A stretch of DNA of 64,000 nucleotides, taken from Bosea sp. BIWAKO-01. GTDB lineage: Bacteria > Pseudomonadota > Alphaproteobacteria > Rhizobiales > Beijerinckiaceae. Below are positions 34,301 to 43,625 of this stretch, piece by piece. The stretch lies in NCBI RefSeq assembly GCF_001748145.1, contig NZ_BCQA01000001.1, forward strand, positions 806,001 to 870,000, given 5' to 3'. Numbering within the stretch: position 1 is the stretch's first letter; each line of letters starts with the position of its first letter. A program made the translations under genes and the position numbers. Below the pieces are notes generated by a model. The model worked only from the letters and a program-made list of their open reading frames with translations, searched no databases and was not told the DNA's origin.

Positions 34301-34576
34301 ATGGCCTATCTTCTGCGCAGCCTGGCGGTGATCGGGGTCATCGCCCTCAACTCACCCGTCCATGGCGGCAAAGCCGAAGATGGCGGCTCGGCTGATACCC
34401 TGCGCAACGTGGCGAAGGCTGCGAGCCAGGTCGATGTCAGGACGGTGGCGAATGGTGCGATGGCCGCTCGCGAGGCCGCAGAAATCCTGGCCGGCCTCGA
34501 CCCGGAAACGCGCTCCCGCTTCCTGGCGCTCACGCTCAGCGCAGCAAACCAGAAACCTCTGGCCACTACCCGCTAG
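34301..34576 (+). CDS. small exported or membrane protein
   Basis: A 91-residue protein. Residues 1-23 form a signal peptide or anchor (MAYLLRSLAVIGVIAL). The rest is a mostly helical, Ala-rich segment containing RNVAKAASQVDVRT and LAGLDPETRSRFLALTL. It resembles the short Hyphomicrobiales proteins of the DUF5330 type in size and position, but the motif match is weak. It starts at an ATG after GGGGAAACGAG. sufE follows on the same strand 110 bases later. Confidence 0.55.
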   Translation: MAYLLRSLAVIGVIALNSPVHGGKAEDGGSADTLRNVAKAASQVDVRTVANGAMAAREAAEILAGLDPETRSRFLALTLSAANQKPLATTR

Positions 34577-34686
34577 CAGACTCGCACCTATATCTTGAGG
34601 GACGAGCGCTTGACGGGGCGCGCCGGTCGGCCGAAGACGCTCGCCGTTGCCGCCCCGCCCATGGCGCGGCTCCCGGCGGACAGGAC

Positions 34687-35112
34687 ATGAGCGCAAGCCT
34701 CGACGAGATCATCGCCAATTTCGAGCTGCTCGAAGAGTGGGACGACCGCTACCGATATCTCATCGAGCTCGGCCGCAGCCTCGCCCCGCTGCCGGAAGAA
34801 GCGCATAACGACGACAACAAGGTCCGAGGCTGCGCCAGTCAGGTCTGGCTGGCAGCACGCAGCGAAGGCGGCCCCGGCGCAGGGACGCGCCTGCATTTCC
34901 TGGGGGACAGCGATGCCCATATCGTACGTGGCCTGGTTGCGCTGGCACTCGCGATCTATTCGGGCCGCACCGCCCAGGAGATCCTCGCGACGGACGCATT
35001 CACGATCTACCAATCCCTCGGGCTCGCAGCCCATCTGACGCCGCAACGCTCGAACGGCGTGCGCGCGATGATCGAACGCATCAAGACGGATGCCCGCAGG
35101 GCGGCCGCGTAA
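34687..35112 (+). CDS. sufE: SufE-family cysteine desulfuration protein
   Basis: A 141-residue sulfur acceptor that takes persulfide from a SufS-type desulfurase and passes it to Fe-S cluster assembly. The acceptor Cys is Cys49 in KVRGCASQVW. The IIANFELLEEWDDRYRYLIEL start and the helical C-terminus are standard. GGACAGGAC precedes the ATG. No other suf genes are in the window, so it works with partners encoded elsewhere. Confidence 0.95.
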   Translation: MSASLDEIIANFELLEEWDDRYRYLIELGRSLAPLPEEAHNDDNKVRGCASQVWLAARSEGGPGAGTRLHFLGDSDAHIVRGLVALALAIYSGRTAQEILATDAFTIYQSLGLAAHLTPQRSNGVRAMIERIKTDARRAAA

Positions 35113-35297
35113 GACTGCTCAAGACCGAATGCGGCGGGCACAGTGGGAGCTGTCGCGCGGTAGGTTAAGCCTCGCCTCCTGCCGCTTCCTCATTTGCTTC
35201 GCTGGGAGATGTCGGTGCCCCCAGGCAACCGCAGGGACCGATGAGCCGAGGCACGACGCGATCCCCGCCAAGCACGCCGGCAAGCGGCAGCGCCATG

Positions 35298-35324
35298 AAA
35301 AAGGCCGCCGGGAACCCGGCGGCC
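35298..35324 (-). terminator. rho-independent terminator of mucR
   Basis: On the minus strand, arms GGCCGCCGGG and CCCGGCGGCC (35303-35324) pair with a 2-base centre and are followed by five Ts (35298-35302), 62 bases after the mucR stop. The stem is 10 perfect GC-rich pairs. Confidence 0.88.
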
Positions 35325-35386
35325 AGACGAACTGTTTGGTCGCAAGCGCTGCCCGAATTGGCAGCGCCGTCCTCCGCGACAAACAA

Positions 35387-35803
35387 TCAGCGGCGCTTGC
35401 GGCGCTGCTGACCCAAGCCCATTTTCTTCGCCAGCTGCGAGCGCGCCTCGGCGTAGTTGGGGGCCACCATCGGGTAGTCGGGCGGCAGACCCCACTTTTC
35501 GCGATACTGCTCGGGCGACATATTGTACTGCGTACGAAGATGACGCTTCAGCGACTTGAACTTCTTCCCGTCCTCAAGGCAGATCAGATAGTCGGCCGTG
35601 ATGGATTTCTTGACCGGAATGGCCGGCTTGGGCGCCTCGGCAGGCACAACCGGCGCAACACCACCAACAACGCGGCTCAGGGCGGCATGCACATCGCTGA
35701 TCAAAGCGGGCAATTCGGACGTAGGAACAGAATTGTTCGACACATAAGCGGACACGATGTCCGCGGTCAGCTCGATGAAATCCGAGCCGTCGTTGTCGGT
35801 CAT
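35387..35803 (-). CDS. mucR: MucR/Ros-family transcriptional regulator
   Basis: A 138-residue zinc-finger repressor of the Ros/MucR type. The prokaryotic zinc-finger region runs from about residue 70: [18 protein letters not shown], then [15 protein letters not shown] and the basic end [10 protein letters not shown]. The expected Cys-x2-Cys is reduced here to one Cys followed by Asp-Gly, which occurs in many MucR proteins. MucR controls exopolysaccharide, motility, quorum sensing and cell-cycle genes by binding AT-rich DNA, often including its own promoter. The ATG at 35803 has TAAGGAG 10 bases upstream. Confidence 0.92.
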   Translation of the reverse strand: MTDNDGSDFIELTADIVSAYVSNNSVPTSELPALISDVHAALSRVVGGVAPVVPAEAPKPAIPVKKSITADYLICLEDGKKFKSLKRHLRTQYNMSPEQYREKWGLPPDYPMVAPNYAEARSQLAKKMGLGQQRRKRR

Positions 35804-36274
35804 GGCGAAAATACTCCTTATGTGTTCTTGGACAAAAAAATCGTCGGATCGGCCTGTACGTCCCGCGACTGAAGCCTTCGAACTTCCAGCCCAGCAGCTG
35901 GTCAAGAGCTGCCCAAGCCAGAATCACGAAAAGCGAGACGACGAGGAAACGGTTTAATGCATAGAAAACACTCTCGCAAGACAATAATCGATCGCATGAA
36001 TACATTCAAACGCCCGACTTACTGCGCCCGCGAACATTGTTCATAGCGTCCGTATTGTGTCGCGGCCCTGATCATGCTCGGTCTGGTTGTCTTGCTCGCG
36101 CCACACACCGGCCTTACCTGTTCATTGCGCGCGCGAAGTACCCAAATGTCCTATGCCTCTCCAGATTTGAACTCCGAACCTTCGTGAACATCGCAACAAA
36201 CGACGTTGACTACGCAACGATAGCCACATCGCCTTCAATCCTTAACGCCATCTTAAGATAGTGCGAGCCCTGCC
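35804..36274. other. 471-base AT-rich region between mucR and oligopeptidase B
   Basis: This is the longest AT-rich stretch in the window and the natural place for MucR autoregulation. It contains the mucR ribosome-binding site, a CGTTG-N6-CAACG inverted repeat (36204-36219), and the CtrA-type box at 36242-36256. A minus-strand frame from an ATG at 36005 encodes a hydrophobic peptide that overlaps the mucR start in another frame; it has no ribosome-binding site and is not called. Confidence 0.5.
36242..36256. promoter_or_regulatory. CtrA-type box TTAA-N7-TTAA between mucR and ptrB
   Basis: TTAA (36242-36245) and TTAA (36253-36256) flank 7 bases (CGCCATC). The left half and spacer start (TTAACGCCA) are identical to the box at 29946. 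It lies only 18 bases before the ptrB start codon, so if bound it would more likely repress ptrB, or act on mucR 440 bases away. Confidence 0.5.
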
Positions 36275-38401
36275 GTGACCAAACGCCTCCCCTTGCCTCC
36301 CCATGCCGAGAAGCGGCCGGAAACCCGCACCGTTCACGGAGTTGCGCTGAGCGACGCCTATGGCTGGCTCAGGGCCGAGAACTGGAAGGATGTTCTCCGG
36401 GACCCCGGCAAACTGCCGGCAGATATTCGCGCCTATCTTGAAGCTGAGAACACCTATTGCGCAGCATTGATGGCACCGACGCGTGCTCTGCAGCGCGATC
36501 TCGTCAAGGAAATGCGCGGCCGGATCAAGGAAGACGATGCAGCCGTCCCACAGCCGGACGGCGCCTTCCTCTACTATTCGCGCTATCGGCGCGGCGGCGA
36601 ACATCCGCTCATCTGCCGCAAGCCACGCATCAGGCCCGAAAAGGGCGAAGCACGCGAGCAGCTCCTGCTCGATGCCGACGCCCTGGCGAAGGGGAAGGAC
36701 TTCTTCGAGCTCGGCGATGCGGCCCACAGCCCGGATCACAGCTTGCTTGCCTGGAGTGCTGACGAGGCAGGCTCGGAACTCCACGACATCAAAGTCCGCG
36801 ACCTTGCCACCGGGGCGGATCTGGACGACCGGATCACCGACACCACCGGCGACATCGTCTGGGCGCCCGATTCACGCTCCTTCGCGTATGTTCGTCTCGA
36901 CGCCGATCACCGCCCGTCGCAGGTCTTCCGCCATCGACTTGGCACCGGGATGGACGAGGACGAGCTCCTGCATGACGAGCAGGATGCAGGCATGTTCGTC
37001 GATATCGACGAGACCCAGTCCGGCCGCTTCCTGCTGATCTCGATCAGCGATCATGAAACCTCGGAGACCCGTTTCGTCGATCTTGCCGCACCGCAGGCTG
37101 AGCCGGTCCTGATCGCGCCGCGCGAGACGGGCCGCCAGTACAGCGTCGAGCATCACGGCGACGACTTCCTGATCCTGACCAACGCCGATGCCGAGGACTT
37201 CAAGATCGTCTCGGCTCCGCTCGAATCCCCGTCGCCGGAAAACTGGCGGGACCTGATACCGCACCGATCAGGCCGTCTGATCCTCAGCCATGTCTGCCTG
37301 AAGGATCGGCTCATCCGGCTCGAACGCGAGGATGGCCTGCCGCGCATCGTCATCCGCGACCTCGCCAGCGGCGTCGAGAGCAGCATCTCATTCGACGAAG
37401 AGGCCTATGGTCTCGGCCTCGATGCCGGCTACGAATTCGAAACCGACACGCTGCGCTTCCTCTATGCCTCGATGGCGCGCCCGGCCGAAACCTACGACTA
37501 CAACATGGCGACGGGAGAGCGGACGCTACTGAAGCGCCAGGAGGTTCCGTCCGGTCACGATCCGGCGGCCTATCGGGTGCGACGTGTCTTCGCGACGGCG
37601 AAGGACGGAGCCAGGGTCCCTGTCTCCCTTCTGCACAGGGCCGACCTCGCCCTCGATGGTTCAGCGCCATGTCTGCTCTATGGTTACGGCTCCTACGGCG
37701 CGGCCATGTCGGCCTCGTTCCGGACCAATCCGCTCAGCCTGGTCGATCGCGGCTTCGTCTATGCCATTGCCCATATCCGCGGCGGCACCGACAAGGGCTG
37801 GCGCTGGTATCTCGACGGCAAGCGAGAGAAGAAGACCAACACCTTTACGGACTTCATCGCGGCAGCCGAGATGCTGGCCGATACCGGCTTTACCGCACGC
37901 GGCCGCATCGTCGCGCAGGGCGGCAGCGCCGGCGGCATGCTGATGGGCGCAATCGCAAACATGGCGCCGGAGCTCTTCGCCGGCATCATCGCCGAGGTTC
38001 CCTTCGTCGATGTGCTCAACACGATCCTTGACGACACGTTGCCGCTCACCCCGCCGGAATGGCCGGAATGGGGGAACCCGATCCGGGACGTCGAGGCGTT
38101 CCACATGATCAAAAGCTATTCGCCCTATGACAATGTCCGGGCCCAGGCCTACCCGCCGCTCCTCGCGATGGGCGGGCTCACCGACCCACGCGTGACGTAT
38201 TGGGAACCGGCAAAGTGGGTCGCGCAACTGCGCGCGACCATGACCGGCGGCGGGCCGGTCCTGCTGCACACCAATATGGAGGCCGGCCATGGCGGCTCGG
38301 CCGGGCGCTTCGACTCGCTGAAGGAGGTGGCGCTGGCCTATGCCTTCGCCATCCACACGATCCGCGAGGGATGGCCGGAGCAAGCAATCGCCAAGCGCTG
38401 A
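36275..38401 (+). CDS. ptrB: oligopeptidase B (S9A prolyl oligopeptidase family)
   Basis: A 708-residue cytoplasmic or periplasmic serine peptidase that trims short peptides after basic residues. The N-terminal beta-propeller (about residues 70-400) has VPQPDGAFLYYSRY at its start. The alpha/beta-hydrolase domain carries the nucleophile GGSAGGML, the LTDPRVTYWEPAKWVA segment with the acid, and the catalytic His in MEAGHGG. There is no signal peptide. It starts at a GTG. A CtrA-type box lies just before it. Confidence 0.93.
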   Translation: MTKRLPLPPHAEKRPETRTVHGVALSDAYGWLRAENWKDVLRDPGKLPADIRAYLEAENTYCAALMAPTRALQRDLVKEMRGRIKEDDAAVPQPDGAFLYYSRYRRGGEHPLICRKPRIRPEKGEAREQLLLDADALAKGKDFFELGDAAHSPDHSLLAWSADEAGSELHDIKVRDLATGADLDDRITDTTGDIVWAPDSRSFAYVRLDADHRPSQVFRHRLGTGMDEDELLHDEQDAGMFVDIDETQSGRFLLISISDHETSETRFVDLAAPQAEPVLIAPRETGRQYSVEHHGDDFLILTNADAEDFKIVSAPLESPSPENWRDLIPHRSGRLILSHVCLKDRLIRLEREDGLPRIVIRDLASGVESSISFDEEAYGLGLDAGYEFETDTLRFLYASMARPAETYDYNMATGERTLLKRQEVPSGHDPAAYRVRRVFATAKDGARVPVSLLHRADLALDGSAPCLLYGYGSYGAAMSASFRTNPLSLVDRGFVYAIAHIRGGTDKGWRWYLDGKREKKTNTFTDFIAAAEMLADTGFTARGRIVAQGGSAGGMLMGAIANMAPELFAGIIAEVPFVDVLNTILDDTLPLTPPEWPEWGNPIRDVEAFHMIKSYSPYDNVRAQAYPPLLAMGGLTDPRVTYWEPAKWVAQLRATMTGGGPVLLHTNMEAGHGGSAGRFDSLKEVALAYAFAIHTIREGWPEQAIAKR

Positions 38402-39823
38402 TCAGCCGCCAAGCCTGCTCTTCTCGCTGGCGAGATAGGTCTTGAGTTCGTCCATCGAGGCGAACTTGTATTCGCCGTCGGGCGTACGAGCCTGGATGGA
38501 GCCATCGGCATACATCGTGAAATGTGTGTCGCCGACCTGATAGGCTCCGACGACGCCCTCGTCGGAGGTCGCCGGGCGGGGCGACTCGGGAACCGTTTCC
38601 GTCTCTTCGCCGGAGGTTGCCTCCTCGGCTTCATCCAGCGGCTCGCTCGCAGCCTCGGACTCCTCGAAGACCGGCTCGATCCGCGTTTCCGCTTCGGCCA
38701 TGTCCGGTTCGGCCTCCGGCATGTCCGCACTCTCGACATCCGGCTCCAGCCGTGGCGTTCCGCTGGTCAGCGGCGGCCAGCGCGGGATCGTAGGCTCATC
38801 CGCCACCTGCTCGGGCTCGCCAAAGGGCGGCTCACGCCGGCCGAAGGCGGGTGCCATCCAGGCGGCGGCCTCGTCGATCTCACGATCGCGCTGATCGAAC
38901 GACGTTTCCCCCACCGGCAGATCAGGCTCGGGTTCGGGCTCGAAATGGGCTCCCGGGCGCTGCGGGCCGAACGAAAGGTGCTGGCGCAAGGCGCCGAAAT
39001 CATCGGCTTCCACGGGGGGCTCGACCTCGTCCGGGCGCGGCCTCTCGACCTGCGGCCACCAGGCGGGCGCTTGAGCCGAAGGCGAACGCAGCTCCTTATC
39101 ATCCACCACAGCGCTCGTGTCGGCGCCCTCGCCCTCTCCGGCGGCTTCATCCCCATGCTGCGTCACGAAGGAAACGGCAATCGACGGGGTAACAATCTCG
39201 GGCGCAAGCTCGGGCAGCACCGCTTCCGCTTCGTGCGGCTCATGCGTTTCGGCCGCGGGGATATCCGCCCTGACCTCTTCGGGCTCCTCGACCGCGTCAA
39301 CGGCCTCCTCACGCCGCTCAGCAGGCAGCGCCGAGGGGGGCGTAATCTCATCGAACAGATCGCTGATCACAGGCTCAGGCAAGTCCTGGGTTGCAGCGGC
39401 AGCATGCTCAGCGCCACCGCGCATTGAAGCTGCGAGCGCTCCGCCGGCGGCGACAAGCCCGGCCCCTGCTGCCACGGTGCCAAGGCCCGGAAGCGTCGAC
39501 CGGGCTTCGCCGGGAATGGCCCGTACATCGCCACCCATCTCCACCGATGCCCGCGCCGCCTCAGCAGCAGAAGGCCCGGCTGAGGGCAACGTCAGCGCAC
39601 CGGCAATCGCCACCCTGACGCGGCGCAGTTCCACCAGGACCCACGACAGGGCAAGCAGGATGACGCCGGCCGTGACGGCCACGCTCCCGACGATGACCTG
39701 GGTGAAGCCGCGCTCAAGCAGAAGGTAGGGCCAGCCATCGACGATGGCAGCGATGCCACCGGCACAGAACCCCAGACCCAACAGAACGAAGATCGTTATC
39801 AACGCAGTACCCTCAGTATCCAC
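38402..39823 (-). CDS. membrane protein with long acidic linker and conserved C-terminal module
   Basis: A 473-residue protein of unknown function. Two membrane helices lie at residues 7-27 and 42-63. About 330 residues rich in Glu, Pro and Ala follow, with no predicted fold. A compact C-terminal module of about 50 residues (HFTMYADGSIQARTPDGEY, then a Glu-Leu-Lys helix) ends the protein and is the conserved part in alphaproteobacterial relatives. The layout suggests a membrane tether that holds a small module away from the membrane. It starts at a GTG. A short palindrome lies 42 bases upstream. Confidence 0.7.
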   Translation of the reverse strand: MDTEGTALITIFVLLGLGFCAGGIAAIVDGWPYLLLERGFTQVIVGSVAVTAGVILLALSWVLVELRRVRVAIAGALTLPSAGPSAAEAARASVEMGGDVRAIPGEARSTLPGLGTVAAGAGLVAAGGALAASMRGGAEHAAAATQDLPEPVISDLFDEITPPSALPAERREEAVDAVEEPEEVRADIPAAETHEPHEAEAVLPELAPEIVTPSIAVSFVTQHGDEAAGEGEGADTSAVVDDKELRSPSAQAPAWWPQVERPRPDEVEPPVEADDFGALRQHLSFGPQRPGAHFEPEPEPDLPVGETSFDQRDREIDEAAAWMAPAFGRREPPFGEPEQVADEPTIPRWPPLTSGTPRLEPDVESADMPEAEPDMAEAETRIEPVFEESEAASEPLDEAEEATSGEETETVPESPRPATSDEGVVGAYQVGDTHFTMYADGSIQARTPDGEYKFASMDELKTYLASEKSRLGG

Positions 39824-40128
39824 CGGAGGCAGGCGGCTTCATCGCCTCTCCGATTATCTTCTAACTTATTGAATAAGAGACTCTTTCACAATTCGCACTG
39901 AACTATGCCTGCAAATGGCCTGTTCATTGTGCCCTGTCCCCCAGGCTTCGGGCCATTTGCTCCGACGCAATATCATGGCCGACGGCGCGCCAAGCCGGTT
40001 GCCGGCCGGAAGCGGGAGGCTTAACTATCGCGTGGAATGGCGGCTGTTCCGCCGGGCTGGCAAGTCCCAAGCCGTTCATGACGAAGCCATTCTCAGCAGT
40101 GTGATTTGACAGCCTAAGGAGAGGCCAA
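39824..40128. other. 305-base divergent promoter region (acidic-linker gene / sodB)
   Basis: The left end is AT-rich, with the palindrome at 39865-39877. The right end holds the sodB ribosome-binding site AAGGAG. No coding frame or RNA gene is credible. Promoters for both divergent genes must lie here. Confidence 0.4.
39865..39877. promoter_or_regulatory. 13-base palindrome upstream of the acidic-linker gene
   Basis: CTTATT and AATAAG flank one G, giving an exact 6-base inverted repeat 42-54 bases before the GTG of the minus-strand gene and 250 bases before sodB. It looks like a small operator; the regulator is unknown. Confidence 0.35.
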
Positions 40129-40728
40129 ATGACCTTTACCCTTCCCGACCTGCCCTACGCCCATGACGCGCTCCAGCCGTTCATGTCGCGGGAGACGCTG
40201 GAATATCACCACGACAAGCACCATCAAGCCTATGTCACCAACGGCAACAACGCGATCAAGGGCACCGAATTCGAGGGCAAGTCGCTCGAAGAGATCGTCA
40301 AGGGCTCCTACGGCAAGAACCCGGCTGTCTTCAACAATGCCGGCCAGCACTACAACCACCTCCATTTCTGGAAGTGGATGAAGCCCAATGGCGGCGGCAA
40401 GCTGCCGGGCGCGCTGGAGAAAGCCGTCGTCGATTCGTTCGGCTCCGTCGACAAGTTCAAGGAAGACTTCGTTGCGGCCGGCGTTGGCCAGTTCGGCTCC
40501 GGCTGGGCCTGGCTCGAGGTCAAGGGCGGCAAGCTCGCGATCAGCAAGACCCCGAATGGCGAGAGCCCGCTGGTTCATGGCGGCACGCCGATCCTTGGCG
40601 TCGATGTCTGGGAGCACTCCTACTACATCGACTATCGCAACCGCCGTCCCGACTACCTCAAGGCCTTCCTCGAGAGCCTGGTGAACTGGGACTACGTTGC
40701 CGAACTCTACGACGGCGCGAAGGCCTGA
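40129..40728 (+). CDS. sodB: superoxide dismutase, iron type
   Basis: A 199-residue Fe/Mn-family superoxide dismutase. Metal ligands are His27 (in LEYHHDKHH), His77 (in QHYNHLHF), and the Asp and His of DVWEHSYYIDY. Gln73 in the N-terminal domain, directly before the second ligand region, and the FGSGWAWL segment are marks of the iron form. AAGGAG lies before the ATG and a strong terminator follows. There is no signal peptide, so it is cytoplasmic. Confidence 0.96.
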   Translation: MTFTLPDLPYAHDALQPFMSRETLEYHHDKHHQAYVTNGNNAIKGTEFEGKSLEEIVKGSYGKNPAVFNNAGQHYNHLHFWKWMKPNGGGKLPGALEKAVVDSFGSVDKFKEDFVAAGVGQFGSGWAWLEVKGGKLAISKTPNGESPLVHGGTPILGVDVWEHSYYIDYRNRRPDYLKAFLESLVNWDYVAELYDGAKA

Positions 40729-40754
40729 CGGCAGCGCAGCCGAGACACTATGCG

Positions 40755-40779
40755 ACGGGGCCCTTTCGGGCCCCGTTTT
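40755..40779 (+). terminator. rho-independent terminator of sodB
   Basis: ACGGGGCCC (40755-40763) pairs with GGGCCCCGT (40768-40776) over a TTTC loop and is followed by a short T-run ending at 40779. It lies 27 bases after the sodB stop. Confidence 0.88.
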
Positions 40780-40800
40780 GCATTCCTGGCAGGGAGATGG

Positions 40801-42495
40801 TCAAGCCGCCACGCTGTGCAGGAACTGGTCGACCGTCGCGCGAAGTCGCAATGCCTGGGCCGCAACCTCGCCAGCGGCATCCCGAACCTGCCCCGCGGAT
40901 TGTCCGGTCTCCTCGACGCTGTCCGCGAGCACGCTGAGATCGCTCGACACCGACAGCGCTGACGAGCTTGCCATCGCAACGCCGCTGGCAATCTCGCCGG
41001 TCGCGATCGCCTGCTGCTCGATCGAGGTCGCGACCGCGTTCGTGAAGTTCTCGATCGCGCCCATTCGGTTGGCGATGTTCAAAATGGCGCCGACGACCTC
41101 ACCCGTCGCCCCCTGGATGGCGCCAACCTGTGTCACGATCCGATCGGTCGCATCCGCCGTCTGCGCCGCAAGACTCTTCACCTCCGACGCGACGACCGCG
41201 AAGCCACGCCCCGCGTCGCCGGCGCGCGCAGCCTCGATCGTCGCGTTGAGCGCCAGCAGGTTCGTCTGTGCGGCGATGTCCCGGATCAGGTTCACCACCT
41301 CGCCGATCGCGCGAGCCGTTTCGTCCAATGCTTGTACCGAACCCGCGGTGTCGCGCGAGGCCGAGGCGGCCTCGACGATCTCGGTGCGGACATGCCGGAT
41401 CTGAAACTCGACCTCGCGGATGGCCGCGCCCATCTCTTCGGCGGCCTGTGCGGCGCTTTCGACATTGGCCGAGGCCCCGTGCGAGTTCTGGGCGGCGCGG
41501 GCCGCGCGTCCCGACGACTCTGCCGCAACACGCGCCAGACCATCCGACGCTTCGCTCATCCGTTCGGCGTTGTTCTTGAATGCCTCCAGCGCCGCACCGA
41601 CCTCGCCCCGGAACAGGGCAATCGATTCGTCGACGCGGCGCTGCTGGTAGCGGCGTTCGGCCTCGGTGACGTGCTGGGCCTCCTGGAGGGCCGCACGCTC
41701 TCCCAGCCGGACCTTGAGCACGCTGAGCGCCTGCGCGATCGCGCCGATCTCGTCGCTCCGGTCCGCCGCGTCGATCGGTGTATCGAGCTTGCCGTCGGAG
41801 ATGCTGACAATGGCCTGGGTCATGCTCTTCAGCGGCCGCATCGTGCGCGACAGGGAAACCCAGAGCAGCGGCCCGAGAATGAGCAGGATCAGAACGCCGA
41901 TGCCGATCGTGACGAACTGCTCGAAGGAGGCCCGCGCATTGAGGCGGGTCTTGTCGAACCGGACGGCGACATAGCCGACCTGCTTCTGGTTCGGCCCAAT
42001 CCGCACCGAACGAAACTGGACAAGGTAGACCTGATCCTCGAGCTGAAGAGTATCGCGCTCCTTCAAGGCGTCCCAGGGCTCGCGCCCAAGTGCCGCCGCC
42101 AATGAACGCGGGGTGAGCGAAAGCCTGCTCTCGGTCGATTCGCCGGCGCTCGCCAGGGCAACGATGTCATCGGCGACGAAGCCTGCATTGAAATCGGGAT
42201 CCTGACGCAGGGATTCGAGGATGTATCCCAGTGTCGTGGTGTCACGGGACAGGATCAGCGCCGGAGCCGCATTCGTGACCATGCTGGTCAGCGCGGCGAT
42301 CTTATGCTCGAGGTCGTCGCGGGTCTGGGCCTGATTATAGCGTGATGCCACGATCACGAGGATGAGGATGGCCGCCGCGACGATGGCAATCGCCGCTCCA
42401 GCGATCCTGCTGCCGAGCGAGAGCGAACCACGTGTTCGAGCCGCGCGCTTCGATGCAACCATCGCGATCGCCCCAGATCGCTTCAACCATGCCAT
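40801..42495 (-). CDS. methyl-accepting chemotaxis protein
   Basis: A 564-residue chemoreceptor. The first membrane helix is at about residues 31-51, a periplasmic sensing domain of about 140 residues follows, the second helix is around residues 195-215, and then come a HAMP domain and a long cytoplasmic coiled coil. The hairpin tip carries the diagnostic [20 protein letters not shown] and [13 protein letters not shown]. The periplasmic domain has no recognisable ligand signature. No che genes are adjacent, so it is an orphan receptor. Confidence 0.93.
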   Translation of the reverse strand: MAWLKRSGAIAMVASKRAARTRGSLSLGSRIAGAAIAIVAAAILILVIVASRYNQAQTRDDLEHKIAALTSMVTNAAPALILSRDTTTLGYILESLRQDPDFNAGFVADDIVALASAGESTESRLSLTPRSLAAALGREPWDALKERDTLQLEDQVYLVQFRSVRIGPNQKQVGYVAVRFDKTRLNARASFEQFVTIGIGVLILLILGPLLWVSLSRTMRPLKSMTQAIVSISDGKLDTPIDAADRSDEIGAIAQALSVLKVRLGERAALQEAQHVTEAERRYQQRRVDESIALFRGEVGAALEAFKNNAERMSEASDGLARVAAESSGRAARAAQNSHGASANVESAAQAAEEMGAAIREVEFQIRHVRTEIVEAASASRDTAGSVQALDETARAIGEVVNLIRDIAAQTNLLALNATIEAARAGDAGRGFAVVASEVKSLAAQTADATDRIVTQVGAIQGATGEVVGAILNIANRMGAIENFTNAVATSIEQQAIATGEIASGVAMASSSALSVSSDLSVLADSVEETGQSAGQVRDAAGEVAAQALRLRATVDQFLHSVAA

Positions 42496-42631
42496 AGCGC
42501 CGAGATCTCCGCCGGAGGCTGCAAGGGTAGGATCCGAACGGACCGGTGCTTACAAACTGAGCGATCACGGTAAATTTTCGATTGCGTAGGGTTAGCTCGC
42601 GGCAAAGTTTTTAGCCGGCACCGACCTGTGG

Positions 42632-43462
42632 TCAAAACAGCTCCGAGAAGCGCGCGATCCTGAAGCCCGGCGGGGGCACGAATGCGGCAAGGGCAGCGTG
42701 TTCGAGCGCGCGCGTGGCGATGACCGGATCGAGCCTCGCCAGTTCGTCGTCGATATGTCCGGGATGACACATCACAAGATGTGCCGCTCCGGGCGCGATC
42801 AGGAAATGGCGCAGATCCGCACCGAAGTCGCGTTCGGAATCGAATGGCGAAACGCCGGAGAAGCCCCGGTTGACCGGGATCCCGCGCCGCAAGGCCTGCG
42901 AGCGCAGGCCCACCGCCAGACCAGCGATCACCAGTGCCTTGCCTACCGCCACCCCGCGCTGGCGGATCGCCCGGGCCGAGTCCGCCGGATCGCGCAAATA
43001 GACCGTCCCTTCCGGGTAGCGGCGCTGGATCGCCCGCAGCACCGCTCCGCGGACGCCTGGCAGCACATGGACGTGCTGATGGCCGTCGACGAAATCCGGG
43101 GCGCGGCCCAGCGCGTCCTCGAAGGCTTCGAGCTGACGGCCGATCTCGCCCGCGATCTCAGCGCGGGCTGCGGCCGAGGTCGCCGCGGCCCGCGCGAGAT
43201 CGCCGAGCCTTGGGAGCATGCCTGCCGGCGCGACCCGCTGCATCGGCCCAAGCGGGGCAGCACAGGTCAGATTGAGATGCAGCCCGAGATCAGCCCTGCC
43301 GGAAAAGCTGCCCAGTTCGGTGGCAAGGTGCTGCCAATGCGGCCGGTTTGTCATGGCGCCCGTCGCCGAGAGCTTTCCAAGCGCAAGCAATTCCAGGATC
43401 GAACGGCTTACGCCTTCGGTCATGGCAAAATCATCAGCGCAAAGAACGAAACGGATCGTCAT
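42632..43462 (-). CDS. YdjC/ChbG/HpnK-family deacetylase
   Basis: A 276-residue metal-dependent polysaccharide/sugar deacetylase-like protein. Metal-binding signatures are CADDFAM (residues 8-14), LHLNLT, DGHQHVH near residue 127, and the C-terminal CHPGH. The family includes chitooligosaccharide deacetylase ChbG and hopanoid-associated HpnK; the two cannot be told apart here. No hopanoid genes are adjacent. It is divergent from an ArnC-like glycosyltransferase, which suggests a shared lipid-linked sugar pathway. I chose the ATG at 43462 because the Asp-Asp metal motif then falls at the usual place. Confidence 0.85.
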   Translation of the reverse strand: MTIRFVLCADDFAMTEGVSRSILELLALGKLSATGAMTNRPHWQHLATELGSFSGRADLGLHLNLTCAAPLGPMQRVAPAGMLPRLGDLARAAATSAAARAEIAGEIGRQLEAFEDALGRAPDFVDGHQHVHVLPGVRGAVLRAIQRRYPEGTVYLRDPADSARAIRQRGVAVGKALVIAGLAVGLRSQALRRGIPVNRGFSGVSPFDSERDFGADLRHFLIAPGAAHLVMCHPGHIDDELARLDPVIATRALEHAALAAFVPPPGFRIARFSELF

Positions 43463-43625
43463 CGATTTCGTTGTCCAGGGTTCATCCGCGATGGTGTAAG
43501 GGGCCCGTCGCAGGACTTGTGAGTACAACAGCTTTACGGTTCTGTGCCCATCGCGTCACCCGTGTCGAGCCCGGCTTCGCCGGAAAGCGGGGCCGGCCCG
43601 TCCTGGCCGGATCAAGAGGTCAGTC

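Noticed and set aside
36155..36185. Stretch resembling the 3' half of a tRNA on the minus strand
   Set aside because: A GTTCAAATC loop is present but the flanking T-stem bases do not pair and no acceptor or anticodon arm follows.
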